Position numbers and translations under genes: made by a program. 64,000 bases of DNA from Butyrivibrio sp. Su6 (GTDB lineage Bacteria; Bacillota; Clostridia; Lachnospirales; Lachnospiraceae): contig NZ_FNUR01000003.1 of assembly GCF_900108105.1 (NCBI RefSeq), positions 124,001 through 188,000 of the forward strand, given 5' to 3'. Shown one piece after another: positions 16,402-24,601 of this stretch (its first letter is position 1; the number at the start of each line of letters is the position of its first letter). The notes below the pieces were generated by a model. That model did not search any database. It was given only the letters and a program-made list of their open reading frames with translations, and was not told the origin of the DNA.

Positions 16402-17375
16402 GACTCCTCCTTTTCCCTGATCCTTGGATCACAAATTCCATACAAAATATTGGCAATAAGATTGCCTGTAAAAACAAAGAGTGCACTGATAAGCGCAATC
16501 CCCATAAGAAGAGGTGCATCGCCACTTAAAGCCGCAGCTGTAGTCGCTGTTCCAATCCCCGGATAAGCAAATACATTTTCAGCAAGTGCCATCCCGCCAA
16601 AGAGCTCACTAAATGAAGCAAACTGCAAAGTAATAGCAGGAAGCATAACGTTTCTAAGAACATGACGTCTAATGATCTGTCCCTGGTTCTCACCCCGGGC
16701 TCTTGCATACAAAATATAATCACTTCCGATAATCTCAACGACTCTTTGCCTTGTATAGAGAACCACTTCACTTATATTGGCCACAGTAAGAGTGATTACC
16801 GGGAGCACCAAATGATAAAGCCTGTCCCATACAGTAACTTCACTCTTTAATTTTCCCATAGGAACAGCCATTCCAATGGGGAACCATCCAAGGCTGACTG
16901 CAAATATAACAAGAAACATCAGTCCCAGCCAGAATGTAGGTGCTGATTTGACCATCAGGCAAAAGAGCTTTGTAATCCGGTCATATATTCCGCCCTGCTT
17001 TATTCCGCAGATAACGCCTATGACAAATCCCAGTATTCCTGACAATATCCACGCCAAAAGCATAAGCACTATCGAATATGAGAAGCGTTCAATAATAACG
17101 CTGCTAACTGCTTTTTTATATGTTATTGATATTCCCATATCTCCATGAAGGATATTAACAAGCCACTTAAAAAAGCGCGTAAAAACAGGCTCATTTAATC
17201 CCCAATGCTCCACAATCTCCTGTTTAGCTTCAGGTGACAATGTTGAGTTGGCTCCAATATAAGATACCAGCGGGTCAATTGGCGATTTTGCAATCAGTAC
17301 AAAAGCCAAAAAGCTCACAAGTATCAATAAAAGAAGCATACGAATCAGTTCGTATAGGATATTTCTGGTTCTCAT
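16398..17375 (-). CDS. ABC transporter permease, peptide/nickel family (DppB/NikB-like)
   Basis: A 325-residue permease with the typical start of DppB/NikB proteins (ILYELIRMLLLLILVSFLAFVLI), six membrane segments and the EAA loop ARARGENQGQIIRRHVLRNVMLP near residue 235. It is the first gene after the intercistronic terminator at 17389-17422, so its expression may be lower than that of the binding-protein gene. It overlaps the second permease gene by 4 bp. Confidence 0.92.
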   Translation of the reverse strand: MRTRNILYELIRMLLLLILVSFLAFVLIAKSPIDPLVSYIGANSTLSPEAKQEIVEHWGLNEPVFTRFFKWLVNILHGDMGISITYKKAVSSVIIERFSYSIVLMLLAWILSGILGFVIGVICGIKQGGIYDRITKLFCLMVKSAPTFWLGLMFLVIFAVSLGWFPIGMAVPMGKLKSEVTVWDRLYHLVLPVITLTVANISEVVLYTRQRVVEIIGSDYILYARARGENQGQIIRRHVLRNVMLPAITLQFASFSELFGGMALAENVFAYPGIGTATTAAALSGDAPLLMGIALISALFVFTGNLIANILYGICDPRIREKEES

Positions 17376-17388
17376 AGCTACTTACCTC

Positions 17389-17422
17389 AAAAAAGATACC
17401 ACCTCATTCATGGGGTGGTATC
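17389..17422 (-). terminator. Intercistronic terminator between binding-protein and permease genes
   Basis: GATACCACCTC ... GGGTGGTATC (17395-17422) forms a 9-10 bp stem, followed on the minus strand by TTTTTT. It sits inside the operon, so part of the transcripts should end here and the binding protein should be made in excess. Confidence 0.8.
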
Positions 17423-17453
17423 CGAATGATTTATCTTCGATTTTAATATTTTA

Positions 17454-19148
17454 TTAGTTTAACACCCAGTCCTTAAGGTTGCATATGATTGGGCTTCCAT
17501 GTCCATGTGGATGCGGAATCTGCGTAGATTCTGAAATATCAAGATTATCTTTTACAAAGTATGAATGCTCTATATTTACAAGGTACAGGTATGGATACTC
17601 ACTGTCACCGATAGCCTGCGCCTCTTTCCATGCAGCATTGGCATCTGCCTGATTTGATGCTGCAAAGGCTTTTTCAATAGCTGCATCGCAATCTGCATTT
17701 GTATATCCTGTTACATTGGCATACTGAGTCTCAAGGAACATCTCTGAATCATATGTTGAATAGATAACTGTTGGTGAGAACTGTCCCCAGCCCCAAACAA
17801 TAGGAGTTGTATTTTCTTCTACTACAGCAACATCCCACGACTCGTTGCGAACGTTTATCTCTATTCCAAGGTTTTTAGCATTCTCAGCAAGAGCTGTCGC
17901 AAGCTTATAACGATCTTCATCGTTACCTGGAGCTATAAGATCAAATGAACACTTAAGATCTCCTTTTTCACGAATTCCATCGCCATCAGCATCAGTCCAA
18001 CCAGCATCTTCAAGGATCTTTTTAGCCTCATCAACCTGATTGTCTTCATAGTCATCAGTTGAAGCCCAAGGAAGATTATCTGTGAAATTAACAGCAGGCT
18101 TTCCTTCGCCGTTAAATGCGTTATCAATGATCTCCTGACGATTGATACCGATTGAAAGTGCCTTACGAACGGCGATGTCACTTGTAACATTATTACCTAC
18201 GTTGTACTCATTGCCCTGGCTGTCCTTCATAACCTGCTCTGTAAGAGTAGGAAGGCTCACATTACGAACGTCCATTGTCTCAAGCTTATGGAGAGTCATG
18301 CTGTCAATTGTCTCATTGATATATGTTGAACCAACCATGACTACATCAAGCTGACCTGATACTGCATTGGAATAAGCTGTATCCTGATCCATTGAAATGA
18401 TGTTTACCTGCTCAATATCAGGTGTGCCACCCCAGTAGCTGTCATTGATCTGCAGAATGATCTGCTGATTTGTATCATACTGAGCAACCTTATATGCACC
18501 TGTTCCTATAGGCGCTGTATCAAATGTCTCGCTGTTATATGAATCGCTTGGAACGATCTGAAGCATTGCTACTGTATCAAGGAATGGTGAATAGCACTCA
18601 TTAAGTGTGAATATAACTTTGTAATCACCGTCTGCTTCTACAGATTTAAGCTTTGTAAGATCAACATTTTCATTATTGGCCTGGTTCTTTTGAACCTCTT
18701 CATAGGTAAAAACAACATCTTCTGCTGTGAAAGGTGTTCCATCGCTGAATGTAACTCCCTCACGAAGATTAAATGTATAAGTAAGTGCGTCCTCACTTAC
18801 TTCCCAATCAGTTGCAAGATCTGCAACATATTCAGAATTGGTATCAGCCTGGATAAGTGCCTCATTTACAAATGGATATCCATAGCTCATAAAGCCTTTA
18901 ACAGGATCCATGCTCGAATCAAAAATAGATCCACCTATATAAACATTGATGCTCTCGGAATCATTAGATACCTCTGCATTTTCAGCTGTAGTTTCTGCCT
19001 GTCCCTGGCTTGCTTCCTGTTTTGCCTGTGCATTCTGAGTTTCTGAAGTTTGAACCTCCTTTGACTCAGTAGTTGCGCTCTGGCCACATCCGACCATAGA
19101 GAAAGCTAAAATGATCCCCAGTACTAATGAAATATTTTTACTCTTCAT
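17454..19148 (-). CDS. ABC transporter substrate-binding lipoprotein, peptide/nickel family
   Basis: A 564-residue SBP_bac_5 protein. The start at 19148 follows GGAGG by 6 bp; longer frames lack a site. The signal peptide ends in the lipobox SMVGC near residue 20, followed by an S/T/E/Q/A-rich linker (to about 70) typical of lipoproteins. Family motifs include DLATDWEVSEDALTYTFNLR and IGTGAYKV. Close to the C-terminus is a histidine-rich stretch, PHPHGHG, which could bind a metal. Together with a GC-rich CsoR/RcnR-like palindrome at the promoter, this favours nickel or cobalt (free or chelated) over peptides, but that is inference. It is the first gene of the operon. Confidence 0.88.
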   Translation of the reverse strand: MKSKNISLVLGIILAFSMVGCGQSATTESKEVQTSETQNAQAKQEASQGQAETTAENAEVSNDSESINVYIGGSIFDSSMDPVKGFMSYGYPFVNEALIQADTNSEYVADLATDWEVSEDALTYTFNLREGVTFSDGTPFTAEDVVFTYEEVQKNQANNENVDLTKLKSVEADGDYKVIFTLNECYSPFLDTVAMLQIVPSDSYNSETFDTAPIGTGAYKVAQYDTNQQIILQINDSYWGGTPDIEQVNIISMDQDTAYSNAVSGQLDVVMVGSTYINETIDSMTLHKLETMDVRNVSLPTLTEQVMKDSQGNEYNVGNNVTSDIAVRKALSIGINRQEIIDNAFNGEGKPAVNFTDNLPWASTDDYEDNQVDEAKKILEDAGWTDADGDGIREKGDLKCSFDLIAPGNDEDRYKLATALAENAKNLGIEINVRNESWDVAVVEENTTPIVWGWGQFSPTVIYSTYDSEMFLETQYANVTGYTNADCDAAIEKAFAASNQADANAAWKEAQAIGDSEYPYLYLVNIEHSYFVKDNLDISESTQIPHPHGHGSPIICNLKDWVLN

Positions 19149-19178
19149 CCCCATCCTCCAATTTTTAATGTCTATTGG

Positions 19179-19220
19179 ATTATATGACAGAGAAAAGTCC
19201 ATTTTAAGCCCCCTGGGGGG
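19179..19220 (-). promoter_or_regulatory. Promoter with a GC-rich palindromic operator
   Basis: On the minus strand a perfect -10 TATAAT (19184-19179) follows a weak -35 TTAAAA (19207-19202) with a 17-bp spacer. Directly against the -35 box is CCCCC-T-GGGGGG (19209-19220) inside an otherwise AT-rich stretch. G/C-tract inverted repeats of this kind are the binding sites of CsoR/RcnR-family metal sensors. The promoter drives the substrate-binding protein gene starting at 19148. Confidence 0.5.
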
Positions 19221-19419
19221 TTATTTTTTTATATGATTTTATGCTTTTAATCAATTAAAGCAACGTTTCATCTGGATAAATCGAGTAATCAGAGTATTTG
19301 AGGGGCTCTTGAAATAATATAGATCACTACAGCACCAATGAGAGTATTTTTCGTAAGCTTTGTGCTTAGTAAAATGCTCTCATTTTGTATACACGTAAGT
19401 GAGTTGACTCCGTCCGCCA

Positions 19420-19545
19420 CCATTGACTGAACCTGAAGAAAACGCCTTGGTCTGCGAGCCGACGGTGAGGATGATGGGAACAGTAGTTAGATTCATGCAC
19501 CGTCGGATTCAGCATTGTAGCGTTTTCCTCAGAACCCGTCAATGG
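19420..19545 (+). repeat. 126-nt three-stem hairpin module, copy 1
   Basis: From the outside in, the module pairs CCATTGAC with GTCAATGG, CTGAAGAAAACGC with GCGTTTTCCTCAG (one mismatch) and CGACGGTG with CACCGTCG. Between the stems are conserved unpaired stretches, including GGATGATGGGAACAGTAG. Conserved loops as well as stems suggest a functional RNA or a cruciform-binding site rather than a simple inverted repeat. Confidence 0.8.
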
Positions 19546-19680
19546 CAAGCACCTTGCGGTGTGGCTGGGTACAAGGGCCTCGGGATCCAAATCCGAGAAC
19601 AGTAGGGGTAGCTACTTTCAAAGATATATGTGACTATATGTCTGCGTCTTTCAATGTAAAGAGAGTGAAGATACTGTTTT

Positions 19681-19913
19681 GGAAATATAGCCTGATTTTT
19701 GAGCTTACGACACCATGCGACAAGGGTTTTGACTTGTGATTTTGGGCATATACGGCCTTATTTGAGATTACCACACCATTATATAGAGATCATATGTCCT
19801 CAGTTCACTCATCCAATGGATGTGGCAATCCATTTTTTCTCGTATATGCCCAGTTTCACTTCCTGAAAATACTGTCAATGGATGTGTTAACTTAAAAATA
19901 TGACTATATACCC
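19681..19913. repeat. GGGCATATA cluster 1 of element A (symmetric 2+2 sites)
   Basis: The sites are GGAAATATA (19681, variant, plus), GGGCATATA (19744, plus), TATATGCCC (19843, minus) and TATATACCC (19905, variant, minus). Start-to-start spacings are 63, 99 and 62 bp, so the arrangement is symmetric about 19797. Element B repeats this cluster with spacings 62, 98 and 63 bp (43854-44085). Confidence 0.75.
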
Positions 19914-19981
19914 AATTCGCTTTGACAATCCGAATTTTCTATGTTCCATTCAGTCCATATGATTGTGAAGAATAATGGTTT

Positions 19982-20322
19982 GGGTATATCGCGCTTTGTA
20001 AAGCTTCCAGCCACCTCTGATTCTTACTATTTTGGGCATATAGCAGTTTTTTGCGAGACCAGCCACCCTCACGAGCGCTCAAATGGGCATATAGGCTGAT
20101 TTCAAGCCTTTGGCCACCCGTTAAAAGGGTGGCTGTGGACGGATAATTACCGTATATGCCCAATTGCCTGCGATAAAAGCTATGGTAAGGGGTGGCTGCA
20201 AGCCTGATATCCGGCTATAAGCCCAATAACGGTTTTATTACAGGTGGCCGAGCTATTAAAAACAAGCTATATGCCCAAAACAGAATTGCAGCTCTCTCTA
20301 CAGCGGGAACCACGGGCATATA
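19982..20322. repeat. GGGCATATA cluster 2 of element A (3+3 sites plus one)
   Basis: Plus-strand sites start at 19982 (GGGTATATC), 20034 and 20085; minus-strand sites start at 20153, 20216 (TATAAGCCC) and 20268; one more plus site is at 20314. Plus units are 51-52 bp long and carry a second motif CCAGCCACC or GGCCACC about 20-25 bp after the first. The centre near 20127 is itself the inverted repeat GCCACCC/GGGTGGC. This cluster is absent from element B. Beyond it, AAGTATCCG recurs at 20340 and 20381 within a 41-bp direct repeat. Confidence 0.7.
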
Positions 20323-20493
20323 GCCCTATACATTTTGGAAAGTATCCGTATCTGCAATTCTTAGTCCTACATATTCCAGGAAGTATCCGCATCTACTATT
20401 CTTAGCCATACTCAGCCCTAAAAGTAGCCACCACTACTGTTCTCGGAATTGGATCCCGAGGCAATAATCCCAAGCCACACCGTAAGGTGCTTG

Positions 20494-20619
20494 CCATTGA
20501 CGGGTTCTGAGGAAAACGCTACAATGCTGAATCCGACGGTGCATGAATCTAACTACTGTTCCCATCATCCTCACCGTCGGCTCGCAGACCAAAGCGTTTT
20601 CCTCAGGTTCAGTCAATGG
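20494..20619 (-). repeat. 126-nt three-stem hairpin module, copy 2 (inverted)
   Basis: Reverse-complement copy of the module at 19420-19545, differing at two of 126 positions. One difference restores pairing in the middle stem (CTGAGGAAAACGC with GCGTTTTCCTCAG). Outside it, towards 20700, lies a further stem pairing GGACGGTT and CAATGACTT with AAGTCACTCAACCGTCC; this outer stem is missing from the left end of element A. Confidence 0.8.
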
Positions 20620-20732
20620 TGGCGTACGCAGCTACAACCTATACTTTTCTAAGAAGTTAAATGGACGGTTGAGTGACTTGCTTTTAATAAGTCATTGGAA
20701 CCGTCCCTGTGTCTTCTCACTTACGCATATTC

Positions 20733-20782
20733 AAAAAGAGAGCATCCTAACATAAGCAAAAACTTACGCTAGAATACTCTCT
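20733..20782 (-). terminator. Terminator of the GH3 gene, forming the right tip of element A
   Basis: An imperfect hairpin pairs AGAGAGTATTCTAGCGTAAG with CTTATGTTAGGATGCTCTCT (minus-strand reading, 20782-20737) and is followed by TTTTGAA. It begins 5 bp after the GH3 stop codon, so the element tip doubles as the gene's terminator. Confidence 0.7.
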
Positions 20783-20787
20783 ATGTC

Positions 20788-23562
20788 TTACATTTCTTTA
20801 GTTTTTATAACTTTTACAGAATCAATCACAAGACCACTCTGGGCAAAATAGAACTTCAGGTAGAAGTTCCCAAGGAAAGATGGAGCAAGTTTTATACGGA
20901 ATTTCTTCCATTCTTTGTCCATTCCTGTAAGTGTGATGGTCTGTATGAGCTGTCTGTCCTGGAAGATAGAAAGAGGGAGCTGCGCAACATCTGGCTGATT
21001 ATCTGCTCGAAGTACAAGTTCAACATCCATTTCGCACTTTGTAGGTGTAGACAAAAGAAATACTGTTGTTTCACCTTTTTCTGTATTTATAAGCTTTGTA
21101 TCAAGTGAAAGTTCTTTTTTATCAAACTTAACCTTGATCATATCCTGAAGAGATGCATCATCCTCATCAATCGCATCCTTCAGTTCCTTATCAAGAGCAG
21201 ACTCTTTGCCGATAAGATGCTCAAAAGCAGGTGTCTTAAGAAGGAATCTTAAGATATTTCCTGCACATCTTGCAAGCTCATCTCTTGTTACAAGTCCTTT
21301 TTCTATAGCATCATCAAGATTATCCTTGTTGGAATTCTCTTCAGCGCTTGAATTGACCATGTTGAGGTCGTTCTGGGCACGTACCTGTGCAGCAACGTTG
21401 GCATAGCTTCCCTTGCCATTTGCTTCATCATTTCCCATTGCCCACCAGTCTGTCATGACAATGCCATCAAATCCCCACTCTCCTCTAAGGATAGTAGTAA
21501 GAAGATCATAGCTGCTTGCTGTCCAGAGACCATTAACAGGGCCATATGTGCTCATGACTGCTCTTGCTCCGCCTTCTCTTACAGCAATTTCAAATCCCTT
21601 TAAGTAAATCTCACGAAGTGCTCTCTCAGATACAACATTGTTTACATTGTGTCTGTTAGTCTCCTGAGTGTTTCCCGCAAAGTGCTTGATAACTCCTGTT
21701 ACGCCGTACTTGTGCATACCACGAAGCTGCGCAGAAACAAGCTTACCTGTAAGGAATGGGTCTTCAGAGAAATACTCAAAGTTTCTGCCGTTAAGAGGAC
21801 TTCTGTGGATATTCATTCCAGGTCCTAAAAGGGCATCAATCCTGAACTTTCTAAGTTCAAGTCCCTCCCAGCCAAATAATTCTTCGTTTATATCTTCATT
21901 AAATGTGCAGGCAAGACATGTTCCATTCGGAAGTGAAAAAGCGTGGGTTCCACAGTCCATACGGATTCCGGAAGGTCCATCTGAACATCCGCCTACAGGA
22001 ATTCCAAATTTTGAAAGAGAATCTGTTACTCCGCCATAAGCACCTGCAATTCCAGCAGTTACTTTTGGAGAGCACATTCCCTCGCCGCGCATCATAGTAA
22101 CAAGATCACGGTCAGAAAGCTGAGCTATAAACTTATCAAGGCTGACTTTCTTATTGGCCACATCAACAAGCTTATATCCCTTGTCCCCTGTATATTTAAG
22201 AGCCTTTGGAAGTCTGTCCTTTCTCTTTTTGTTAGGATCAAGAGTTCTAAGAGGAACGTCTTCATAGGCTTTTTTAACGGTTTTTCCAGATACTTCTGCC
22301 TTAAGACGCTTAAACTTGTCAACAGGTGCATACGCTTCCTCGCATTCACATACAACTTCAAGTTTGTCTAAAGAAAACTCACCTGCCACTTCAGCACTTC
22401 TTACATCACTGCCTGCATAAACAGTGTATTTGCCCTCTTCAAGAACATATGAAGACTTGTGACCTGTAACACCGCCGTCATCATAAGAAGCCATCCAGTA
22501 CTTAGGCACATCAAATTCAAGTTTCTGACACTGACCAGGCTTTAAAACATCTGTCTTTTCAAAGCCGCAAAGGACTCTTTTAGCCTTTCCAAGCTTGCCG
22601 TTTGGTGCTTCAAAATAAACCTGAACAACTTCCTTACCTGCTCTGTCACCGGTGTTCGAAACTAATACTTCAAGGGATACTCCTTCTTTTTTGTCAAAAG
22701 AAAAATCTCCCAAAGCTATATCAAAGCTTGTATACGACAGTCCATATCCGAATGGATAAAGAACCTTCTCTTTATCAAAAGTCTCAAAATAGCGGTATCC
22801 GACATAAATATCCTCTGCCTGGAAATTCTGTTTATCTGAGCCAAAGTTTTCAGTTGAAGCATAATCCTTAATATCTAAAGCAATCGTATCTGAAAGCTTA
22901 CCTGAAGGATTAACATCTCCGCAAAGGACATCGCAAACAGCGTTTCCACCTTCCTGACCGCCCTGCCAGACGTACAGTACGGCTGAAGGCTTGCACTCCT
23001 TTACCCACTTCATATCTATGATATTTCCAACATTCAAAAGAACTATTGTCTGCTTAAATGCCTTGCATACCTTAGAAAGAGCCTTACTTTCTTCTTTGGT
23101 CAAAAGATAGCTTCCCTCTGTGGCCTTATTATCCTGATCTTCACCGGCAGTTCTTCCGATGATGAAAATAGCCTTATCAGATTCAGCTGCTGCCTTTTTT
23201 ACAAGAGTATCAGTTATAGGCATTTCTTTCTGAAACCATGGTTCTGATGCCCAACCAAATCCTGACTCATAAGGATTTTCTTTTACAAAATCTTCATATG
23301 CTTTCCTGACATCTTTGTTTATCTTAAATTTGCCTGAAGCCTCTATCGCCTCGTAAATTCCTACAACGTAGCGGGCATTGACCATTCCGCCTGAACCTGT
23401 TCCACTCTTGTAATAGTTCATCTGAGCTCTTCCAAAAACAGCAATCTTCTCATTTTTCTCAAGAGGAAGCGCACCGTCTTTATTCTCGAGCATAACAATG
23501 CCCTCTGCTGCTGCACTTCTTGCTGCGAGCTTAAACTTTTCTATATCCCACGTCTTGCTCAT
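20788..23562 (-). CDS. Glycoside hydrolase family 3 beta-glucosidase with reversed domain order
   Basis: A 924-residue intracellular enzyme (no signal peptide). The alpha/beta sandwich domain that is normally C-terminal comes first (residues about 10-270, with AEGIVMLENKDGALPL and WQGGQEGGNAVCDVLCGDVNPSGKL), then a fibronectin III-like domain (about 290-400), then the TIM-barrel domain that is normally N-terminal (about 480-790). The barrel holds the substrate motif GPGMNIHRSPLNGRNFEYFSEDP, KHFAGN and the nucleophile aspartate in VMTDWWAMG. This order is known from beta-glucosidases of Butyrivibrio fibrisolvens and Ruminococcus albus. It should hydrolyse beta-glucosides or related oligosaccharides taken up by the cell. 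A terminator follows directly. Confidence 0.93.
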   Translation of the reverse strand: MSKTWDIEKFKLAARSAAAEGIVMLENKDGALPLEKNEKIAVFGRAQMNYYKSGTGSGGMVNARYVVGIYEAIEASGKFKINKDVRKAYEDFVKENPYESGFGWASEPWFQKEMPITDTLVKKAAAESDKAIFIIGRTAGEDQDNKATEGSYLLTKEESKALSKVCKAFKQTIVLLNVGNIIDMKWVKECKPSAVLYVWQGGQEGGNAVCDVLCGDVNPSGKLSDTIALDIKDYASTENFGSDKQNFQAEDIYVGYRYFETFDKEKVLYPFGYGLSYTSFDIALGDFSFDKKEGVSLEVLVSNTGDRAGKEVVQVYFEAPNGKLGKAKRVLCGFEKTDVLKPGQCQKLEFDVPKYWMASYDDGGVTGHKSSYVLEEGKYTVYAGSDVRSAEVAGEFSLDKLEVVCECEEAYAPVDKFKRLKAEVSGKTVKKAYEDVPLRTLDPNKKRKDRLPKALKYTGDKGYKLVDVANKKVSLDKFIAQLSDRDLVTMMRGEGMCSPKVTAGIAGAYGGVTDSLSKFGIPVGGCSDGPSGIRMDCGTHAFSLPNGTCLACTFNEDINEELFGWEGLELRKFRIDALLGPGMNIHRSPLNGRNFEYFSEDPFLTGKLVSAQLRGMHKYGVTGVIKHFAGNTQETNRHNVNNVVSERALREIYLKGFEIAVREGGARAVMSTYGPVNGLWTASSYDLLTTILRGEWGFDGIVMTDWWAMGNDEANGKGSYANVAAQVRAQNDLNMVNSSAEENSNKDNLDDAIEKGLVTRDELARCAGNILRFLLKTPAFEHLIGKESALDKELKDAIDEDDASLQDMIKVKFDKKELSLDTKLINTEKGETTVFLLSTPTKCEMDVELVLRADNQPDVAQLPLSIFQDRQLIQTITLTGMDKEWKKFRIKLAPSFLGNFYLKFYFAQSGLVIDSVKVIKTKEM

Positions 23563-23628
23563 AACCTAACCTCAAAAATAAATGTTTTTTACTAATGATA
23601 TTGACTTACTTAAACGTTTTCGTCAATA

Positions 23629-24537
23629 CTATTTTTTTCCGACAAGAATGGTTATTGCCTTTTCAACAACTTCTATCTCAGTTTCTTTGAATGCTCCGCC
23701 AAATTCCCCATCCAGAGTCCACTCAGTTTCATCGTCTGAGACAAACTTTGCGCTTTTTACCTGCTTGTAAATAATATATGGGTTGTCAGGCTCTTTTGTA
23801 GCAAGCGCAGCTATTACCGCATTGAATTCAGCCAGATTCTTAGGAGCTTTGATCAAAAGAAGCTCCATGAAACCATCATCCTGCTTTATATCGCTGTCTG
23901 CAAAAAGAGTCATTCCTGCAACTGAAGCAGAATTACTTACTGCGCCAAAAATAAAATCTCCCTCTTCATACAGATCATCAGCTTCAATCTTCATATGACA
24001 GCTATAACCTATATTCTGAGGAAGTTCTGCTATTGCACTGATAACATAGGCAGCGTAGCCCAATACGTTTTTCAGATCCTGATCTGTAGCATAGCTAACC
24101 TTTGAAAATGCACCAAATGCAGCCACATAATTAAAATATTTGTCGTTCATTCTTCCAACATCATAGGTATAAGGCATCCCTTTGGAAACCACCTCTATGG
24201 CTTTTGCCTTGGAAGAAGGAATTCCCAGTCCCTTGGCAAAATCATTTGTGCTTCCCGATGGAACATAGGAAAGAAGTGGCTTTTTCTTCATATGCATAAT
24301 GGCGTTCATGACATGGTTCAGGGTTCCATCTCCGCCACTGCACATGATCATATCCACTTTTCCATCATATTGAGGTATTATCTCCTCTGATGTCAGATTG
24401 CTCCCCGGAAGAATAGGGTAAACAATTGGTTCATACCCTTTCTGTGCAAGAGCTGTCGCTATTTCCAAAGTCTCGCTGGCAGCCCTTCCTGTTCCGGATG
24501 TCTTGTTTATAAGAATCAATGCTCTTTTTTTATCCAT
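23629..24537 (-). CDS. Diacylglycerol kinase-family lipid kinase (YegS/DgkB-like)
   Basis: A 302-residue protein with the diacylglycerol kinase catalytic fold: LILINKTSGTG at the N-terminus, the nucleotide motif CSGGDGTLNHV near residue 77 and VPSGSTNDFAKGLG near residue 100, then the beta-sandwich domain ending in TLDGEFG. It phosphorylates a lipid, probably diacylglycerol, for phospholipid recycling. The ATG at 24537 was chosen because homology begins there; an in-frame GTG at 24561 exists but neither has a well-spaced ribosome binding site. Confidence 0.87.
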   Translation of the reverse strand: MDKKRALILINKTSGTGRAASETLEIATALAQKGYEPIVYPILPGSNLTSEEIIPQYDGKVDMIMCSGGDGTLNHVMNAIMHMKKKPLLSYVPSGSTNDFAKGLGIPSSKAKAIEVVSKGMPYTYDVGRMNDKYFNYVAAFGAFSKVSYATDQDLKNVLGYAAYVISAIAELPQNIGYSCHMKIEADDLYEEGDFIFGAVSNSASVAGMTLFADSDIKQDDGFMELLLIKAPKNLAEFNAVIAALATKEPDNPYIIYKQVKSAKFVSDDETEWTLDGEFGGAFKETEIEVVEKAITILVGKK

Positions 24538-24601
24538 AATTAAAAATACAACTCCGCTCACATTTTTTTATTACAGCCAAATCAGCACTGATGCCCGCTT
24601 A

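Larger units (their letters stand above)
19337..20782. repeat. Composite repeat element A, with inverted ends and no genes
   Basis: This 1.45-kb stretch lies between the 3' end of the GH3 gene and the promoter of the binding-protein gene. Its two ends are inverted copies of one another: a terminator-like hairpin, then GCGTAAGTGAG (ACGTAAGTGAG at the left), then a 126-nt hairpin module (two mismatches between the arms), then a CTCGG/CCGAG hairpin followed by GAACAGTAG. The interior holds about ten copies of GGGCATATA in both orientations. Short frames over the modules are palindrome artefacts. Element B at 43366-44950 shares the ends and about 250 bp of the interior. It may be a non-autonomous mobile element, a structured RNA locus or a protein-binding chromosomal site. 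Confidence 0.85.

Noticed and set aside
19366..20652. Short frames on both strands over the hairpin modules of element A
   Set aside because: The same peptide appears from both arms because they are inverted copies, and each frame follows the palindrome; no ribosome binding site is present.
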